A stretch of DNA of 64,000 nucleotides from Pseudopyrenochaeta lycopersici (GCA_003313425.1 NHZP01000041.1:372001-436000); one strand, 5' to 3'. Shown: positions 31,680 to 42,911, numbered from the stretch's first letter. The notes: generated by a model not told the origin, from the sequence alone. Made by a program: numbers and translations.

Positions 31680-33217
31680 TCATTTCGCTGCCTCCTCTTC
31701 CTCCACTTCTCCAAAAGGATAATCTGTATACCCCTCACTCTCCACCACAACTGCACTCGCATATACTGTCGCCATATTCCACTTCGTTAATCTGGCCCCC
31801 AGTCTAAGCTTCTCCACCAGATCTGGGTTACTGATGAACCATCTCCCAAACGTAATCGCATCCAACCTCTCCCTTTTCCACCTCCTCAAAGCAATTCTCG
31901 CTATCATAGTTCCCGTTCGCCAGTATCGGTGTCGTCTTCAGGACCTCCTCAAAGTGCCTGAGATGGAGATCCTCGACCGTAGCAGCCACTTTCCCTTCAT
32001 TGATAGCTGTGTACATATTTTCCCACTTGGTGTTCTCTTCGAGCAAGAGATCGGCCCGCGGCTGAGTGAGGCATACGTACGCGACTCCTCGTTTCTCGAC
32101 TTCACTCAGCACATATTGGTAGTTTGCTATCGGATCCGAATCTAATGGCACCCAAACCGTTCCCCATGGGCTCATTCGGATTGACACCCTGGATGCCCCG
32201 ACTGCGGCGATTACCGCATCTAGGATTTCGAGCGTCAGCCGAGCTCTGTTCTCTTTATTTCCTCCGTAGGCATCGGTACGGAAGTTAACATTGCTGTTAA
32301 GGAATTGGTCGAGCAGATATCCGTTGCCTGACGCCTTCGTCTCATCAGCTTCCAATCTTATCTTCCAAGAGGATGCTGTTACTTACAATCTCGACACAAT
32401 CAAACCCGGCCTCGATCGCGCATCTCGCAGCATGCACGTAGTCATCAACTGTGTGCTTGATATCCTGCAATGTCATTGGCTTGGCCGTCTCATGAGGCAC
32501 TTTGACGCCTCCAGGCGTGTTCCTGTTGACATAGCCAATGTTCGTTGCAGATGAGCTCAATGGCTGGCGGCCGCCTAGCGAGACCGAGACTGCAAAGCGC
32601 CCGACCTAACGAATTCTCAGATCGCAACCTAAAGTTTGAGATCATTACTAGAGGGGAAACTTACATGCCACAATTGACACGCCATGAACGCGCCCTTGGC
32701 ATGCGCAGCATCCGTCACCTTCTTCCACTATTGTATAATCAGCGCTGATCTCTGTAAACATCGAAATGCTGAAGGATCATAGGAATCCGTCAAAAGACAT
32801 GTCTCATGATAAAAACCTCTCGGGAAATAGAGTGAATAGCTGGAGATCTGCACATACAGCCCTCACATGCTCAGGCGCAAACATGCCTGGTACGCCGTAG
32901 AAACCACCAGCCTGGGCCACCGTCAGCGTTCGTACTTCCCTATCCCATCACAAAACGATGATTCCCAAGCGTATTACACGTTCGTGAAGGTGGGAATGAC
33001 AAACCATCAAACTCGGATGCATGCCCTCACTGATGAGCAGCCCTCCTTTCGTCGCTCTCTGAGTATAATACTCCGTGACAACCGGAGTCGGTACACTACC
33101 AGGACAGCGCAGGCGAGTCAGCGGCGACATGATGATTCGATGTTCAAGATTCATTGTCCCGAGACGGAGAGGCGAGAAGAGCTTGCTGCTCTCGCGGGGT
33201 GATGAGGTGGAACCCAT
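31680..33217 (-). pseudogene. NADH:flavin oxidoreductase (old yellow enzyme family), frameshifted
   Basis: This would be an FMN-dependent ene-reductase or OYE-family oxidoreductase. The ATG at 33217 begins MGSTSSPRESSKLFSPLRLG, followed by HRIIMSPLTRLRCPGSVPT and LLISEGM, the OYE N-terminus. Further exons give LTVAQAGGFYGVPGMFAPEH (about 32930-32860), WKKVTDAAHAKGAFMACQLW (about 32730-32665), LGGRQPLSSSATNIG with GFDCVEI (32605-32400), and NGYLLDQFLNSNVNFRTDAY onward. Introns such as that ending at 32606 have good ends. Near 31875 the frame shifts by one base: CFEEVEKG continues in one frame and RLDAITFGRWFISNPDLV in the other, so the last 75 residues are out of frame. The conserved His-Gly before NGYLLDQFL also seems lost. 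Probably a pseudogene, but a sequencing error is possible. Confidence 0.75.
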
Positions 33218-33939
33218 GGTGCTGGATGAAGTGTGTTGTGCGATCTGTCGGAGGCGGGTTGCTGCTGTGTCGTGAGTCCCAAGATTTTTATAAGTAAGAG
33301 AAGATGATGTGGTATTTGATCTCTTCTGTGACCTCATAGCGGGGGATTCAGCGATTTTGATAAAATCCCAAAGGGCCCAGATTCTCGCAAATTGAAACCA
33401 TCTGTTGAGGACTCCTCTTCTAATTAAGTATATTTTCAAACCTTGGGCGGACACCAGCCAAGCTTCATGCAGGGACCCAATGAGAGCAAGAGAGAGCCTG
33501 CACCTGGGTCCGCATCGTCACGTCTCCGTTCAGTCGCAAGACGCAATCGTATCCCCCCGATAGTCCCAAAAAATTACGATTAGTGATCTTAAAGTTAGAG
33601 AGCACCGAGGCCCGAAACACAACGATTGGGATGGCGTAACTATTAACCAACTCAGATCAGTCTGTCCGGTTATATTTGTAATCACTTCTGTTCTGATTTC
33701 GAATCCCACCTATCAGAGTTGCTAACAAGCCCGGCCTGGTTTACGCCAACCAACGGCCTGGCCTGGGAAAAGCCTGAAAAGCGTGAATTGGTATTTCTGA
33801 TCTCATTTCTTGAACGCTGATTGCCCCATTTCTTCATCTAACCATTCATCTTCCTCTGGCCATTCCCAAAGCTTGTACAATTTATCGACAGCGTCGCCAC
33901 TGAGGGAGGAGGCATTTAAGTTTTTGTTATCTAAGTAGA
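33218..33939. other. Intergenic, nothing recognised
   Basis: This is the 5' flank of the OYE-family gene and a further 500 bp. I recognise no gene or element termini. Confidence 0.4.
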
Positions 33940-34378
33940 TCAGCAATACGCCCATATTGAGGGTATTATCTTACCTGCAAAGCCTTTGCTGATCCAGCTC
34001 CTGACGCACGTCAACGCAGCTGTTATCTGACCGGATAGCTTCCTCCGTTTTGGTTCTAACATATCTCCAACTTCAGAAAAGGGGCGTTCACAATCAGCAG
34101 AAGCAGGAGGAGTTGAGAGTATATCAAGGGCCATCCGAGATAGATTCGGGTATTCAGTGGATAGAGAGAGCCAATAAGCAATTGGGTCAATTGCGTGGGG
34201 GTGATCTCTTGAAAGGTTATTCACTCTCTTCCACCGTATAAACTCGTCTCCCTCGTCGTCTCCTGGCGTCTTGACGGGCCCGGTATATTTATTGATATCG
34301 TCGTCAATCTCAGCGTCGTTTCTTACGCGTTTTGGCCGTGGCGGGGTTTCTGAACGGTTACGGGATTCACCCTTGTCA
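33940..34378 (-). pseudogene. hAT transposase C-terminal fragment
   Basis: The minus strand encodes DPIAYWLSLSTEYPNLSRMA, LDILSTPPASADCERPFSEV and GDMLEPKRRKLSGQI, the hAT dimerisation domain. It resembles the C-terminus of the 54211-type hAT (SSCECERMFSELGDLLEPRR). The fragment ends at 34378, where the terminal repeat of another hAT (TAGCTGGGCCGATG) begins. The long open frame continuing to 34503 is fortuitous. Confidence 0.78.
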
Positions 34379-34712
34379 TAGCTGGGCCGATGTATGTGTT
34401 CGGGTTCGCGCGTGTGTGTTCGGGTTCGTGTCTCGTGTACACAGTGTGCACACGCGTTTATTCGGAAGAGCAGTTGTATAGCTCCTGATTGGCTGTGGCT
34501 CATGTGCTATGCCTAATTAAGTCAGATAACTTGTCTGTGATTGGGCAAGTAGTCGGATCCTGATAATACTGCTAGTATCCCCTCCACTTCTCCCACAATT
34601 CACTGCCACCATCACTCCTAAGGCCACTCCATTGTGAGGACTGCTGCGACGACGTTATGGCTTCAAAAATAGGCTATATTTGGACCTTTAACCGTACTCC
34701 GCGTGGATCCGA
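34379..34712 (+). repeat. Inverted copy of a hAT 5' end (left of a pair)
   Basis: This stretch is the near-perfect reverse complement of about 35795-36136. It starts at the terminal TAGCTGGGCCGATGTATGTG and includes the GTGTGTTCGGGTTCGCG repeats, the leader and the first 20 or so codons (MASKIGYIWTFNR). Unit numbers differ by one in the GTTCGGGTTCGCGC tandem. Together with the element at 34860-36136 it forms an imperfect foldback with a 1.1-kb centre. Confidence 0.85.
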
Positions 34713-34859
34713 AAAGCGCTTCTAGGCCTTCCGGAATGCAAAGTCGAACATACTGGTTCCAATTTAGCGAGCTTAATTTTTTAGCTATATCAAGGATTTT
34801 GATTTGACACAGAATCTGGGATATTTCACTGGCGATAATGCTAAAAATAATGACACACA

Positions 34860-36136
34860 TAGCTGGGCCGATGTGTGCACACTGTGTTCAAGAGCTGAAC
34901 ACATACACATGTGTGCACACAACGCTTGAACACGAACACACACATGTGTACACTGTGTACACTATGTATCTAGTTAAAATACCAAAACATAGCAATTCTA
35001 CGTACTAGAGGTTTCCTTTGGAGATTCATCTAAAGCGTAGGCTTGTTGATCTTCTTCAAAATCACCTATAATGGCGGCGACTATGGCGTTCTTGAATTCG
35101 TCTTCGGGTTCGACATAATCTTGAGAAAGCCAGTGGCCCAAATACTCTATCATTTCAACTGTATCTGGTGATAGTGAGGCCCTATCTCATGAGAGAGTCT
35201 TTCGTGCGCCTGAGAAAATACTTTCTATCTCTGCTGACATAGGCGGTATTGAGAAGATGTCGATCGCCATTTTAGAGAGTCCGGACCATACTTCTTGCTT
35301 TTGATGGGCTCCCTTTTAATGCGTCGTGGCGTTGCAGGTATGCAGACGCGATATGAGGTTTGAGTCCTTTGCGAGAGGTAAAAAGCCGATCATCAATCAT
35401 GGGATTACCCGCAAGGGATAATTCTTTAAATTCCTGCCATTCTACGATAGAGAAGGGTAGACGACGATGACTGACGAGGCTTATTACGGCATTGATATAA
35501 CGATCATGGTCCCAGATTATTCGAAGCATTTCTTCCCGTGAAGGTGTTGAAGCGGCATTTTGAAGGCTCTCAAAAATGTTCATCTGACTTGAACTTCGAC
35601 TTCGTGGTGTGGATCCTTCAATCGATGGTATAGCAGGTTGTTCCATTGGGACCAGATCAACATTGATGCGGTGCTTTCTCCAGAGGTGGGTCCTATCATT
35701 ATTGCTATAACTGGTAGCATGGGAATGGTTTGTGCATTTGAGACAGTAGTGAAGTTTGTGCTTGTTTTTGTCAAATTCGGGTTCTGATCCACGCGGAGCA
35801 CGGTTAAAGGTCCAAATATAGCCTATTTTTGAAGCCATAACGTCGTCGCAGCAGTCCTCACAATGGAGTGGCCTTAGGAGTGATGGTGGCAGTGAATTGT
35901 GGGAGAAGTGGAGGGGATACTAGCAGTATTATCAGGATCCGACTACTTGCCCAATCACAGACAAGTTATCTGACTTAATTAGGCATAGCACATGAGCCAC
36001 AGCCAATCAGGAGCTATACAACTGCTCTTCCGAATAAACGCGTGTGCACACTGTGTACACGAGACACGAACCCGAACACACACGCGCGAACCCGAACACA
36101 CACGCGCGAACCCGAACACATACATCGGCCCAGCTA
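34860..36136 (-). mobile_element. hAT deletion derivative with internal loss
   Basis: The element reads from TAGCTGGGCCGATGTATG (complement, ending 36136) to TAGCTGGGCCGATGTGTG (from 34860), the two inverted ends. Near both ends are GTGTTCGGGTT or TGTGTACACTGTGTACAC type repeats. At 1277 bp it is too short for a full hAT. The coding part joins an N-terminal BED finger directly to the C-terminal dimerisation domain. No 8-bp target duplication is visible. Confidence 0.75.
35000..35838 (-). pseudogene. hAT transposase, catalytic core deleted
   Basis: The ATG at 35838 begins MASKIGYIWTFNRAPRGSEP, followed by a BED-type zinc finger (LHYCLKCTNHSHATSYSNND with TRTHLWRKHRI-like His residues). The sequence then reaches SKARSMVRTLSKMAIDIFSI in another frame and PPMSAEIESIFSGARKTLS, the start of the dimerisation domain, broken by a TGA where W is expected. 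Most of the RNase-H-like core is absent. Such a product could at best bind DNA. Confidence 0.72.
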
Positions 36137-36460
36137 TGCTTTTCTTGATGCTACTCGAATGAGCACGGTTTCCCCGTTGCCGCATTCGGCGTTGACATTA
36201 GCTCCTATGTCAACGAGAATTCTGGCTACCTGGATTTCCCTGCATCTGGCTAGAGGAGTTCTTCCCCTTGTATTCTTAGCTTCAAGCTTTGCCCCTTTAT
36301 GGATCAAGAACTCAGAAATGCTTGTATCCTTACACTGTGACAACAGAAAACCTCCCTTGACGATAGGCTCTGACTCAAGCAACCTACGCACCCTTTTGAG
36401 GTCATTGTGTAGGACAGCCCGTGATAATTGCTGATACGTTGACAGCTTAAGCTCTTTCAT
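36137..36460 (-). pseudogene. Ankyrin-repeat protein, 3'-truncated by a hAT insertion
   Basis: The ATG at 36460 begins MKELKLSTYQQLSRAVLHND. The next residues form ankyrin repeats: LKRVRRLLESEPIVKGG, SISEFLIHKGAKLEAKNTRG, RTPLARCREIQVARILVDIG and ANVNAECGNGETVLIRVASR. The frame then runs into the terminal repeat of the hAT derivative at 36136. The rest of the gene was not found on the other side of the element, so this is a 5' remnant of a longer gene. Ankyrin repeats mediate protein-protein contact; the original function is unknown. Confidence 0.75.
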
Positions 36461-36896
36461 GGTTGTGTTCTTCCTCTCTCTTCATAATAGTTTAATTTTG
36501 TTGTCGAATAAAATAAGAAGTTGTTCCCAACATTGGCTCGACTATATATCTGTTGTGCTTACACGCTATGTGACTACTTGAATACTAACGATAATGAAGA
36601 AGATTATGAGACGATAATTATGATGGCTCATATTTTCTCACGCTTCTCTGCTTCTATGTAACGAATGCACAATTGCCATCGCTTGATCACTACCATAACG
36701 TCACCAGTGATCACTAGGTCTTAGGTCACGCAGCAGATGTACGGTGTTCTATGACGGTCAACAAGTCCGAAGGCATAGTCAGCACCAGTGATCTCCACGA
36801 TTCAATTCAATTCAGTTCATGGGTCTGAACTGAATTGAACCGAGTCTTGGCGGTAAGTTCAGTTCGGTTCAAATGGTAAACCGAACCGTTGAGATC
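36461..36896. other. Intergenic with AATTC/GGTTC simple repeats
   Basis: Upstream flank of the ankyrin gene. Between 36800 and 36890 there are several inverted short units (TTCAGTTCATGG, GAACTGAATTGAACCGAG, TTCAGTTCGGTTC). No gene is recognised. Confidence 0.45.
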
Positions 36897-37072
36897 TGTC
36901 AGAATTTAATGGATCTTTTTGGTCATGATCGTGGATGAGAATTGATTGTTTTCATTGTGGCTCCGTTCTCTCTCCCTTTTAAACACAGACCTGATACATC
37001 GGTGATACATAGGTGATACCGTCCACGATGCAGTATTCGTGTACTTTGGCTTTTTATGCCTCTTATCTGACA
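36897..37072. mobile_element. Solo LTR, uninterrupted relative of 3436-3818
   Basis: This 176-bp segment starts TGTCAGAATTTAATGG and ends GCCTCTTATCTGACA, in the opposite orientation to the LTR at 3436. It contains the unbroken GATACATAGGTGATACC that corresponds to the insertion point of the nested LTR there. No target duplication is visible (AGATC and AGTCG). Confidence 0.82.
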
Positions 37073-37723
37073 AGTCGTTGAGTAATTGTCGTTCAGCTAC
37101 ATTCGCTTTAGTGGGTGTGGCAGATAGGGTAGTTGAACACGTTAAGGATAGCTTAACTGACTGACGCAGATTATGCCAGCGTAAGCAGTCCTGTCAGGCC
37201 CTTCGCGAGCCGAGCCTATGACCACCATTCTAAGCTTCTCGTACAGTGCACTATTAGAGGTTCAGTCGGCGTACGGTTCCCACTAAAGAAAATTGCTGTT
37301 CGTGTCTTTTATTTATGCGTTGAAGGATCCAAAACGAAATAATGCGTTAAAATTATAGCGGTTAATCAATTGAAGCAGACATGACCTTCAAGATACGCTC
37401 CAGAATCTCGAATCTTCTTAGACTGTCTACAATCGTGGCACAGCTAGAATATATCGGCTCCTGTTGTGCCAAATCCAGTCAACGCTAAGTCTTTGAATGA
37501 TCCATGAATTAGACGGCTTTGTATTTCGTCTGAAGCAAAGCACTCCGTCGATAAGTGATGATACCATGTCTATGACCCATACAATGTATTCATGTATCTC
37601 CACATATACATGCTGGTCATGCTTGCGCTTACCATTGGAAGGGAGTCATACGATACCTTCATATACGCAGTGGAGGGCCGTACTTTCTTTCACTTTCTAC
37701 TGTTCAAGAGCAGTCTCTGTGCT
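37073..37723. other. Upstream region of the GST-kappa-like gene
   Basis: No coding sequence is recognised. Open frames at 37497-37802 and 37592-37864 overlap exon 1 of the next gene and are shadows or run through its intron. Confidence 0.4.
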
Positions 37724-38652
37724 ATGGCCAATCCCAAAATCACCCTGTTCGTCGATATCGGGAGCCCTTTCTGCTACATGGCGTTCCATCTCCTCCGAGT
37801 AAGTACAGCAAGAGTCGTGGTCTTATTGTCTTCACATCCTAGCCGGATCTCTATTACAGTCTGACTGGGACAGAATTCTCCCGCCTTCCAGCGATGCGAC
37901 ATTACGTATATGCCCATCTTGCTTGGCGAGCTTCTGAAGATGTGTGACAACAAGCCACCATTGCAGATCAAGAGTGAGTAAGCCTTTTCCGCGTGGCGAT
38001 CAAGGCAGACACACCTCAATTCGTTGACTCATAACGCTGCATGCGTCAACTTCTCTGACGGGCTCAGATAAAAGTGACTGGCTCAAAAAGGAACACTTTC
38101 GAAGGGCCAAGATACTACACATTCCCATATCGCCTGATTTACCCTCACGTTTTCCGGTGAACACCGGTCCTGTACGCTCCCGTGCCCAACGCTCAACAAA
38201 CTACTAACTGACATAGATGCAACGAGCGTTAACGGCTATTTCTATTTTATACCCTGATTTACTTCCTAGTGCTACCAGTCTCTTGTACCTAAACTTCTGG
38301 AACCACCATATCTATCCTGCCGCACCAGAACAGCTGCACACCATTGTGGCTGCCTTGGTAGGATCAGACAAAAGGGCAGAAAAGATCATAAGCACTAGCA
38401 ATAGTGATGAGGTGAAGAACAAGCTGATGCAAGCTACCTCTTCTGCCTTCGAAGAGGGCGCCTTTGGATTGCCTTGGATGATTGGTGAGTATCCATCACA
38501 TTCACTAGCATCTTCCTGCACTTTTAGTCAATCTTACGACAGCAGCTTACATTACTATAACGACTAGCACGGATGGACACAAGGAATCATTCTTGGGCAT
38601 ACAATCCATGGGTCAAGTTGTCAGATTACACAAGTGCTGTAAGGCCTGTTAA
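37724..38652 (+). CDS. 2-hydroxychromene-2-carboxylate isomerase / GST-kappa-like (DsbA family)
   Basis: This is a thioredoxin-fold protein of the DsbA-like GST-kappa/HCCA-isomerase group. Proposed exons are 37724-37798, 37874-37973, 38068-38171, 38217-38484 and about 38568-38652. Exon 1 gives ITLFVDIGSPFCYMAFHLLR, with a Ser-Pro-Phe-Cys active-site region. Exon 2 gives NSPAFQRCDITYMPILLGEL, exon 3 WLKKEHFRRAKILHIPISPD and exon 4 NFWNHHIYPAAPEQ to FGLPWMIG. The first four joins are in phase. The expected last exon (TDGHKESFLGIQSMGQVVR) is one base out of phase with the GTGAGT donor at 38485, so either a 1-bp deletion damages the C-terminus or the splice differs. Such enzymes act in aromatic breakdown or glutathione-linked detoxification. 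Confidence 0.7.
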
Positions 38653-38790
38653 ATATAATAGATAAACTCAGAAGTACTAGACAGGAAAGAGCAATTAATA
38701 GAAGGACCGATACTACGATCTTCGGAACCTCCGGAAGCAAAGCAGTCCTTGAATTTGACAAATATAATAATATTATAAAGAATAGCTATA

Positions 38791-40635
38791 ACGTGAGCGG
38801 CAAGCGAAACGCCCAGGTAAGCGAAACGCCCACCCCACCAAGCTTTACAACTTTGCACGTTAATAACTCAATCCTACAAAAAGCTACTACAGCTTATAGT
38901 AGCTTAAATTAACCCTCTACTTCTACTATATCTTTTTTACACGTGCGCTTATTGTGTCCTGCCTCTCCACAAGTTTTGCAGCGTCGGATACCCCTTGTAC
39001 TAGCACCTGTTTGAGCCCTCTCCGCACGCCTCTCCACCTCAAGTTGGGCATCAACGTCCCTCTGAGTAATTAAGTCCTCTCCCTCCTCCTTTGATAGGGT
39101 CCCTCCCTGCCGGATCCGCTTTTTCTTACGCTTTTTCCGCTCAGAAGCAGCTCTATTTGCCTGCTCAAGACTAGCTACTCTAGCTTCCAGCAACGTGTGT
39201 GAGTGTACCTTCAATGTCGATCCCTTTTTAACTTGTAACACCATCTCAATGATAGAATCAGGAGAGGAACTCTTATGGTCACGAATCCTCTTCATAATTA
39301 GTGTTGTTTGAGCCTCTATCTCCCAGGCGTTGCTGGGTGTTTTGGGGTGCCAGGGGGTGGGCCCTGGTAGAGGTGGTGTCGGTATGCGAGGCTTCACCTC
39401 AAGCTTTGATAGCACCACCTCTGGGCTGTGTGGGACTAGGCCAGTTGCTTGGAAGCTAGATAGAATATTCTGTGTGAGAACGAGGTCTCGAATACCTCCT
39501 TAAAGGAAGCTAGGAATGCTTTTTTGTCAATGTGGGTGATGTGACTGTCTGCCAAGACCCTAATCTCTCGCCGGTATGCCTGCTTCAATGGCGCAAAGCA
39601 GCCCACATCAAGCGGCTGCAGGATATGGGATGAATGGGAAGGCATACAGAGGGTAATTATCTTGTTCTCTTCACATAGATCCTGGAAGGCAAGTGAATTA
39701 TGGCTTTCGTGGCCATCAATTACTAGTAGCCGGTGACTGCCTACTGTCCGGGCTGTTGTATGCTGGATAAAGTGCTGTAGCCAGGCTAGACCAAGTTCGT
39801 TGTTGGTCCATCCGTTCTTACTAAGGCCTATACGCCAGCCCTTAGATAGATCAGGTAACCAGGACTTGTCGTGGTTCTTGGCTTTGAAGATAATAAAGGG
39901 TGGAATTGTCCAGCCCATAGCGTTGATACCAGCAATCAACGTCACCCACTCGCGGTTGCCAGGTTGTATCCCCAGTGGTCGAGTACGTCTCTCAGACGCA
40001 GTCACCACCTTGACGGACCCTCCTACGCCCATGGTAAAGCCAGTCTCGTCAAAGTTATAGGTATCTTCATCTAGGATGCCGTACTTGGCTTTGATGTTGC
40101 GTACAAGGTCAAACCAGGGGCTAATAACAGCTGGATCGCTGCATAGGACTCTCTGGTAGTCGCGTGGCCTACTTAGCTGGGATTTAATCTCAGGCTTACG
40201 AGAGACGAAGTTTCTGGCCCATTTTTCTCCCACCTGGCCACTACCACGAGCAGCCAGCAACTGATTCGCTATCTCACGGAGATAAGACAGTGTAGGGGCA
40301 AATCCTCGCGCGTCTAGCTTCCTTATATATTGGATAATCGCGTCTTCCTCGTGCCTGTTAAGCTTTGACGAGTTGGGTTGGCTGTCGCGTCGTGAAAGCT
40401 TTCCAGCGCGTCGGTCGCGGAGAGTCCTTCTGGGAATGTTGTAGACTGCTGCAGCTCGTCAATCACTTAATGTCGCGTCTTTTTTCATTGCTTAGATAGC
40501 TAAGATAATTCTATCCTCACAAGGGAGTAATTCAATATTAAGTTGTTGAGACCTTGTAGTTAAAGGTAGAAGGAGGTGTGGTCTTGGCAAGAGCGGGCGT
40601 TTCGCTTACCTGGGCGTTTCGCTTGCCGCTCACGT
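38791..40635 (-). mobile_element. Fot1/pogo-like element, nearly intact
   Basis: The element is 1845 bp long with inverted ends ACGTGAGCGGCAAGCGAAAC flanked by TA (38789-38790 and 40636-40637). The ends contain two copies of AAGCGAAACGCCC. The coding region has the longest open transposase frame of any Fot1-like copy here. Confidence 0.92.
38909..40555 (-). pseudogene. Fot1-like transposase, one frameshift and lost start
   Basis: The main open segment (40260-39436) has NFVSRKPEIKSQL, DTYNFDETGFTMGVGGSVK (first Asp), HRLLVIDGHESH (second) and CMPSHSSHILQPLDVGCF (third). A 1-bp deletion near 39472 moves the frame. The C-terminal part then continues at 39418-38909 with VLSKLEVKPRIPTPPLPGPT, a basic coiled region and a CCHC zinc knuckle (CKTCGEAGHNKRTC). 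At the N-terminus the ATG of the 27841 copy is AGG here, and stops occur in the first 60 codons. Only small lesions separate this copy from activity, so its insertion is fairly recent. Confidence 0.85.
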
Positions 40636-40859
40636 TACGTATTTTGAGCTTTATGCACTCATCTCACTTTTTCGAAGGCTTGCTAATCCAGTCTTGGCAT
40701 TTTAGATAACTATATAACATAATATAACTGCCCTCGAGCGGTTATTATATAACTGGAACTGCCCTTCTAATTATGTTATATAAGTTACATACTAGCCTGC
40801 CGGAAGTTACGAATCTCTGGAAGAGTCGTAGTTCGCAAGTCCGCGAGATCCTCGGAAGT

Positions 40860-41045
40860 TCAGTCTGCTCGGAGCGCAATAACACATGAGGAGCAGCATA
40901 CGTTGCTTTTTGGTGCAAACAGCCTTCTCCGATACTGTGGATCTACCTCCCAACCAATACGCTTAATCATTAGGCTCTCCTTACCTCCTGAACCCAAATC
41001 CGAATGGGCCCTACCCCGTAGCATGATCACAGTTATCTTGGCCAT
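40860..41045 (-). CDS. Short hypothetical open frame
   Basis: A 61-codon frame starting MAKITVIMLRGRAHSDLGSG. It matches no family I recognise. It could be the 5' remnant of a gene cut by neighbouring repeats or a chance frame. A GTAAGG that could be a splice donor lies near 40984. Confidence 0.2.
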   Translation of the reverse strand: MAKITVIMLRGRAHSDLGSGGKESLMIKRIGWEVDPQYRRRLFAPKSNVCCSSCVIALRAD

Positions 41046-41382
41046 GGGTAAGCATCGAGGCGGCTAAGTTGCTTGACATCTCCACCGCCCAAATGACAGC
41101 TTATGCGCGCTAATCGCAGAAAACATCGATGTCAAAATGAACTTGTGAATGTACTTTGGAGTCTGCTCCCGTTTATCAGCATTCTGAGTTTATGCTGTCC
41201 TGATATGCAATTCTACATTGAACAGCTTGCCTTCTATTCTCATGGATGCAACCGTTCCTGGCTACAGCATCATCTTCCAACTTATCATTCGGCTTTGTAC
41301 AGTACTAGTAACAAAGTTTCTTCCGCGTTAGCGCGACGCGTTCCCCCCAACATCAACACCTCAACTTTGCAGTATCATAACT

Positions 41383-42500
41383 ATGCCACCACGACGCCGA
41401 ATTCTTCAAGAAATGACCAAAATACGCGCAGAGGGCCTACTTTGACAGTCCAGCAGCGGAATCAAATTATTGGGAGGTTGCATGCTGGTGCTACGGTTGC
41501 TGAAGTTGCTGACGCGTATGGCCGCACTGAACGCTGCATACGCGATCTCAGGAAAAATTATCACCAAACTGGTACATTAGCAGATAAACCTCGCAGCGGT
41601 AGACCACCTATACTATCGCTTCATCAGAAAAAGCTCATCTATCGCAAAGCACGCGCATAGCCAAAAATTGAGTACAAAGAGCTTGCTAAAGTAGCAGTGG
41701 TTGTGAATCTAGATGGCATCTCAACGAAGCTACCTTGCTCGCGCACAGTGTACAAGTATCTCAAAGGACAAGGCCTCACTAAATCTTGCTGTAAAACGCG
41801 TCCTAAGCTCAACCGTGCGCATGCGTTGAGGCGCCTCAAGTTCTGTAAGGAGTACTCGCACTTCCTGTAGTATCGGCGCACGCTCAAGTTCTCAGATGAG
41901 TGCTCAGTTTAGAGGGGCTCAGGCCAAGATAAAGAGTGGGTTTTTCGCTACCCATGGGAGAAATGGAAGCTGCGGATGCTAGAAACCCGTAGTACTAGTA
42001 GGAAACCAGCACAGATGGTGTGGGCGTCAATATGGTTGAATGAACGTGGGCAAGCACGGAGAAGTAAGCTTGTCATAATGGAGTGCAATTTCAATGCTCC
42101 AAAAGGCGGCTACTCTGCCCAAAGTTACATTCAAGCCTTGACAAAGGGCCTTCTACCTCATTGGCGTCGTACACAGCTATTTATGCAGGATAATGCGCGC
42201 ATCCATACAGCTACAGTGACGCGTGAGTTCCTCCGTGAGCATCACATCACGACTATTAACTGGCCAGCGTACTCACCTGACCTCAACCCAATTGAACACC
42301 TCTGGTGGCATCTCAAGAAGCACATGTACAAATTCTATCCTTAGTATAACAATTATAGCGACGCTGAGGATGGCTTTTGTAGTGCATTGAAAGAGTGTTG
42401 GCGTCGCATACCAGCGAGGCTCATCCGCTGCCTCATCTTGAGTATGCCACGACGAATAGCTGCATGTAGACAAGCTCAAGGGAGGCAAACTAAATATTAA
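41383..42500 (+). pseudogene. Tc1-like (DDE_3) transposase with four TAG stops
   Basis: The probable start is ATG 41383 (MPPRRRILQEMT), followed by a frame change near 41410-41440 into RRGPTLTVQQRNQIIGRLHA, a helix-turn-helix, then KPRSGRPPILS, the GRP motif. The catalytic region has LKFSDECSV (first Asp), FMQDNARIHTA (second Asp) and NWPAYSPDLNPIEHLWWHLK (third, Glu). Four in-frame TAG stops occur after KARA, after YSHFL, after DECSV and after KFYP, all fitting CAG-to-TAG change. The C-terminus MPRRIAACRQARG is preserved to the TAA at 42500. Terminal inverted repeats were not identified. Confidence 0.85.
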
Positions 42501-42670
42501 CCACGTGCGCAACTCCTACTTCAAAAATAATTCAATTATATTATATATTGGCTGAGATATGTGGTGTTGAAGTTTTGCGTACAAATGCATGTGAGGCTGG
42601 CTCGTGCGCTGGCGGAAGAAACTTTATTCACGTGACTGTATCATTAACACTAGTCTTATCGTCTCTGTCC

Positions 42671-42911
42671 TGTTGACAGGTCAGAAAGTACGGTGATATC
42701 TGATCGGAGAGACCGAAATTTTAGACTTTCAGTGAGACCGAGAATATCGGATTGACCGTCGGCCAGACCGAAGAGCTGAAGTTGAGGCCGCAGATATAAA
42801 GGAGTAGGTTGCGCTCTGTAGAAGAGAGAGAGACAACTCAAAATAGAGATAATTGCAAGTCTACTGAGAATTGCATCACATGTGCCACGTATTTGAGTAC
42901 TCATAACAACA
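42671..42911 (+). mobile_element. Solo LTR with 5-bp target duplication
   Basis: The 241-bp element begins TGTTGACAGGTC and ends TACTCATAACAACA. It is flanked by TGTCC (42666-42670 and 42912-42916). It is the best-preserved member of a family with four further copies or fragments here (5931, 18203, 22141, about 46660). It is 23 bp longer than the 218-bp copies because it keeps a second half of the GAGACCGA repeat. Confidence 0.93.
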
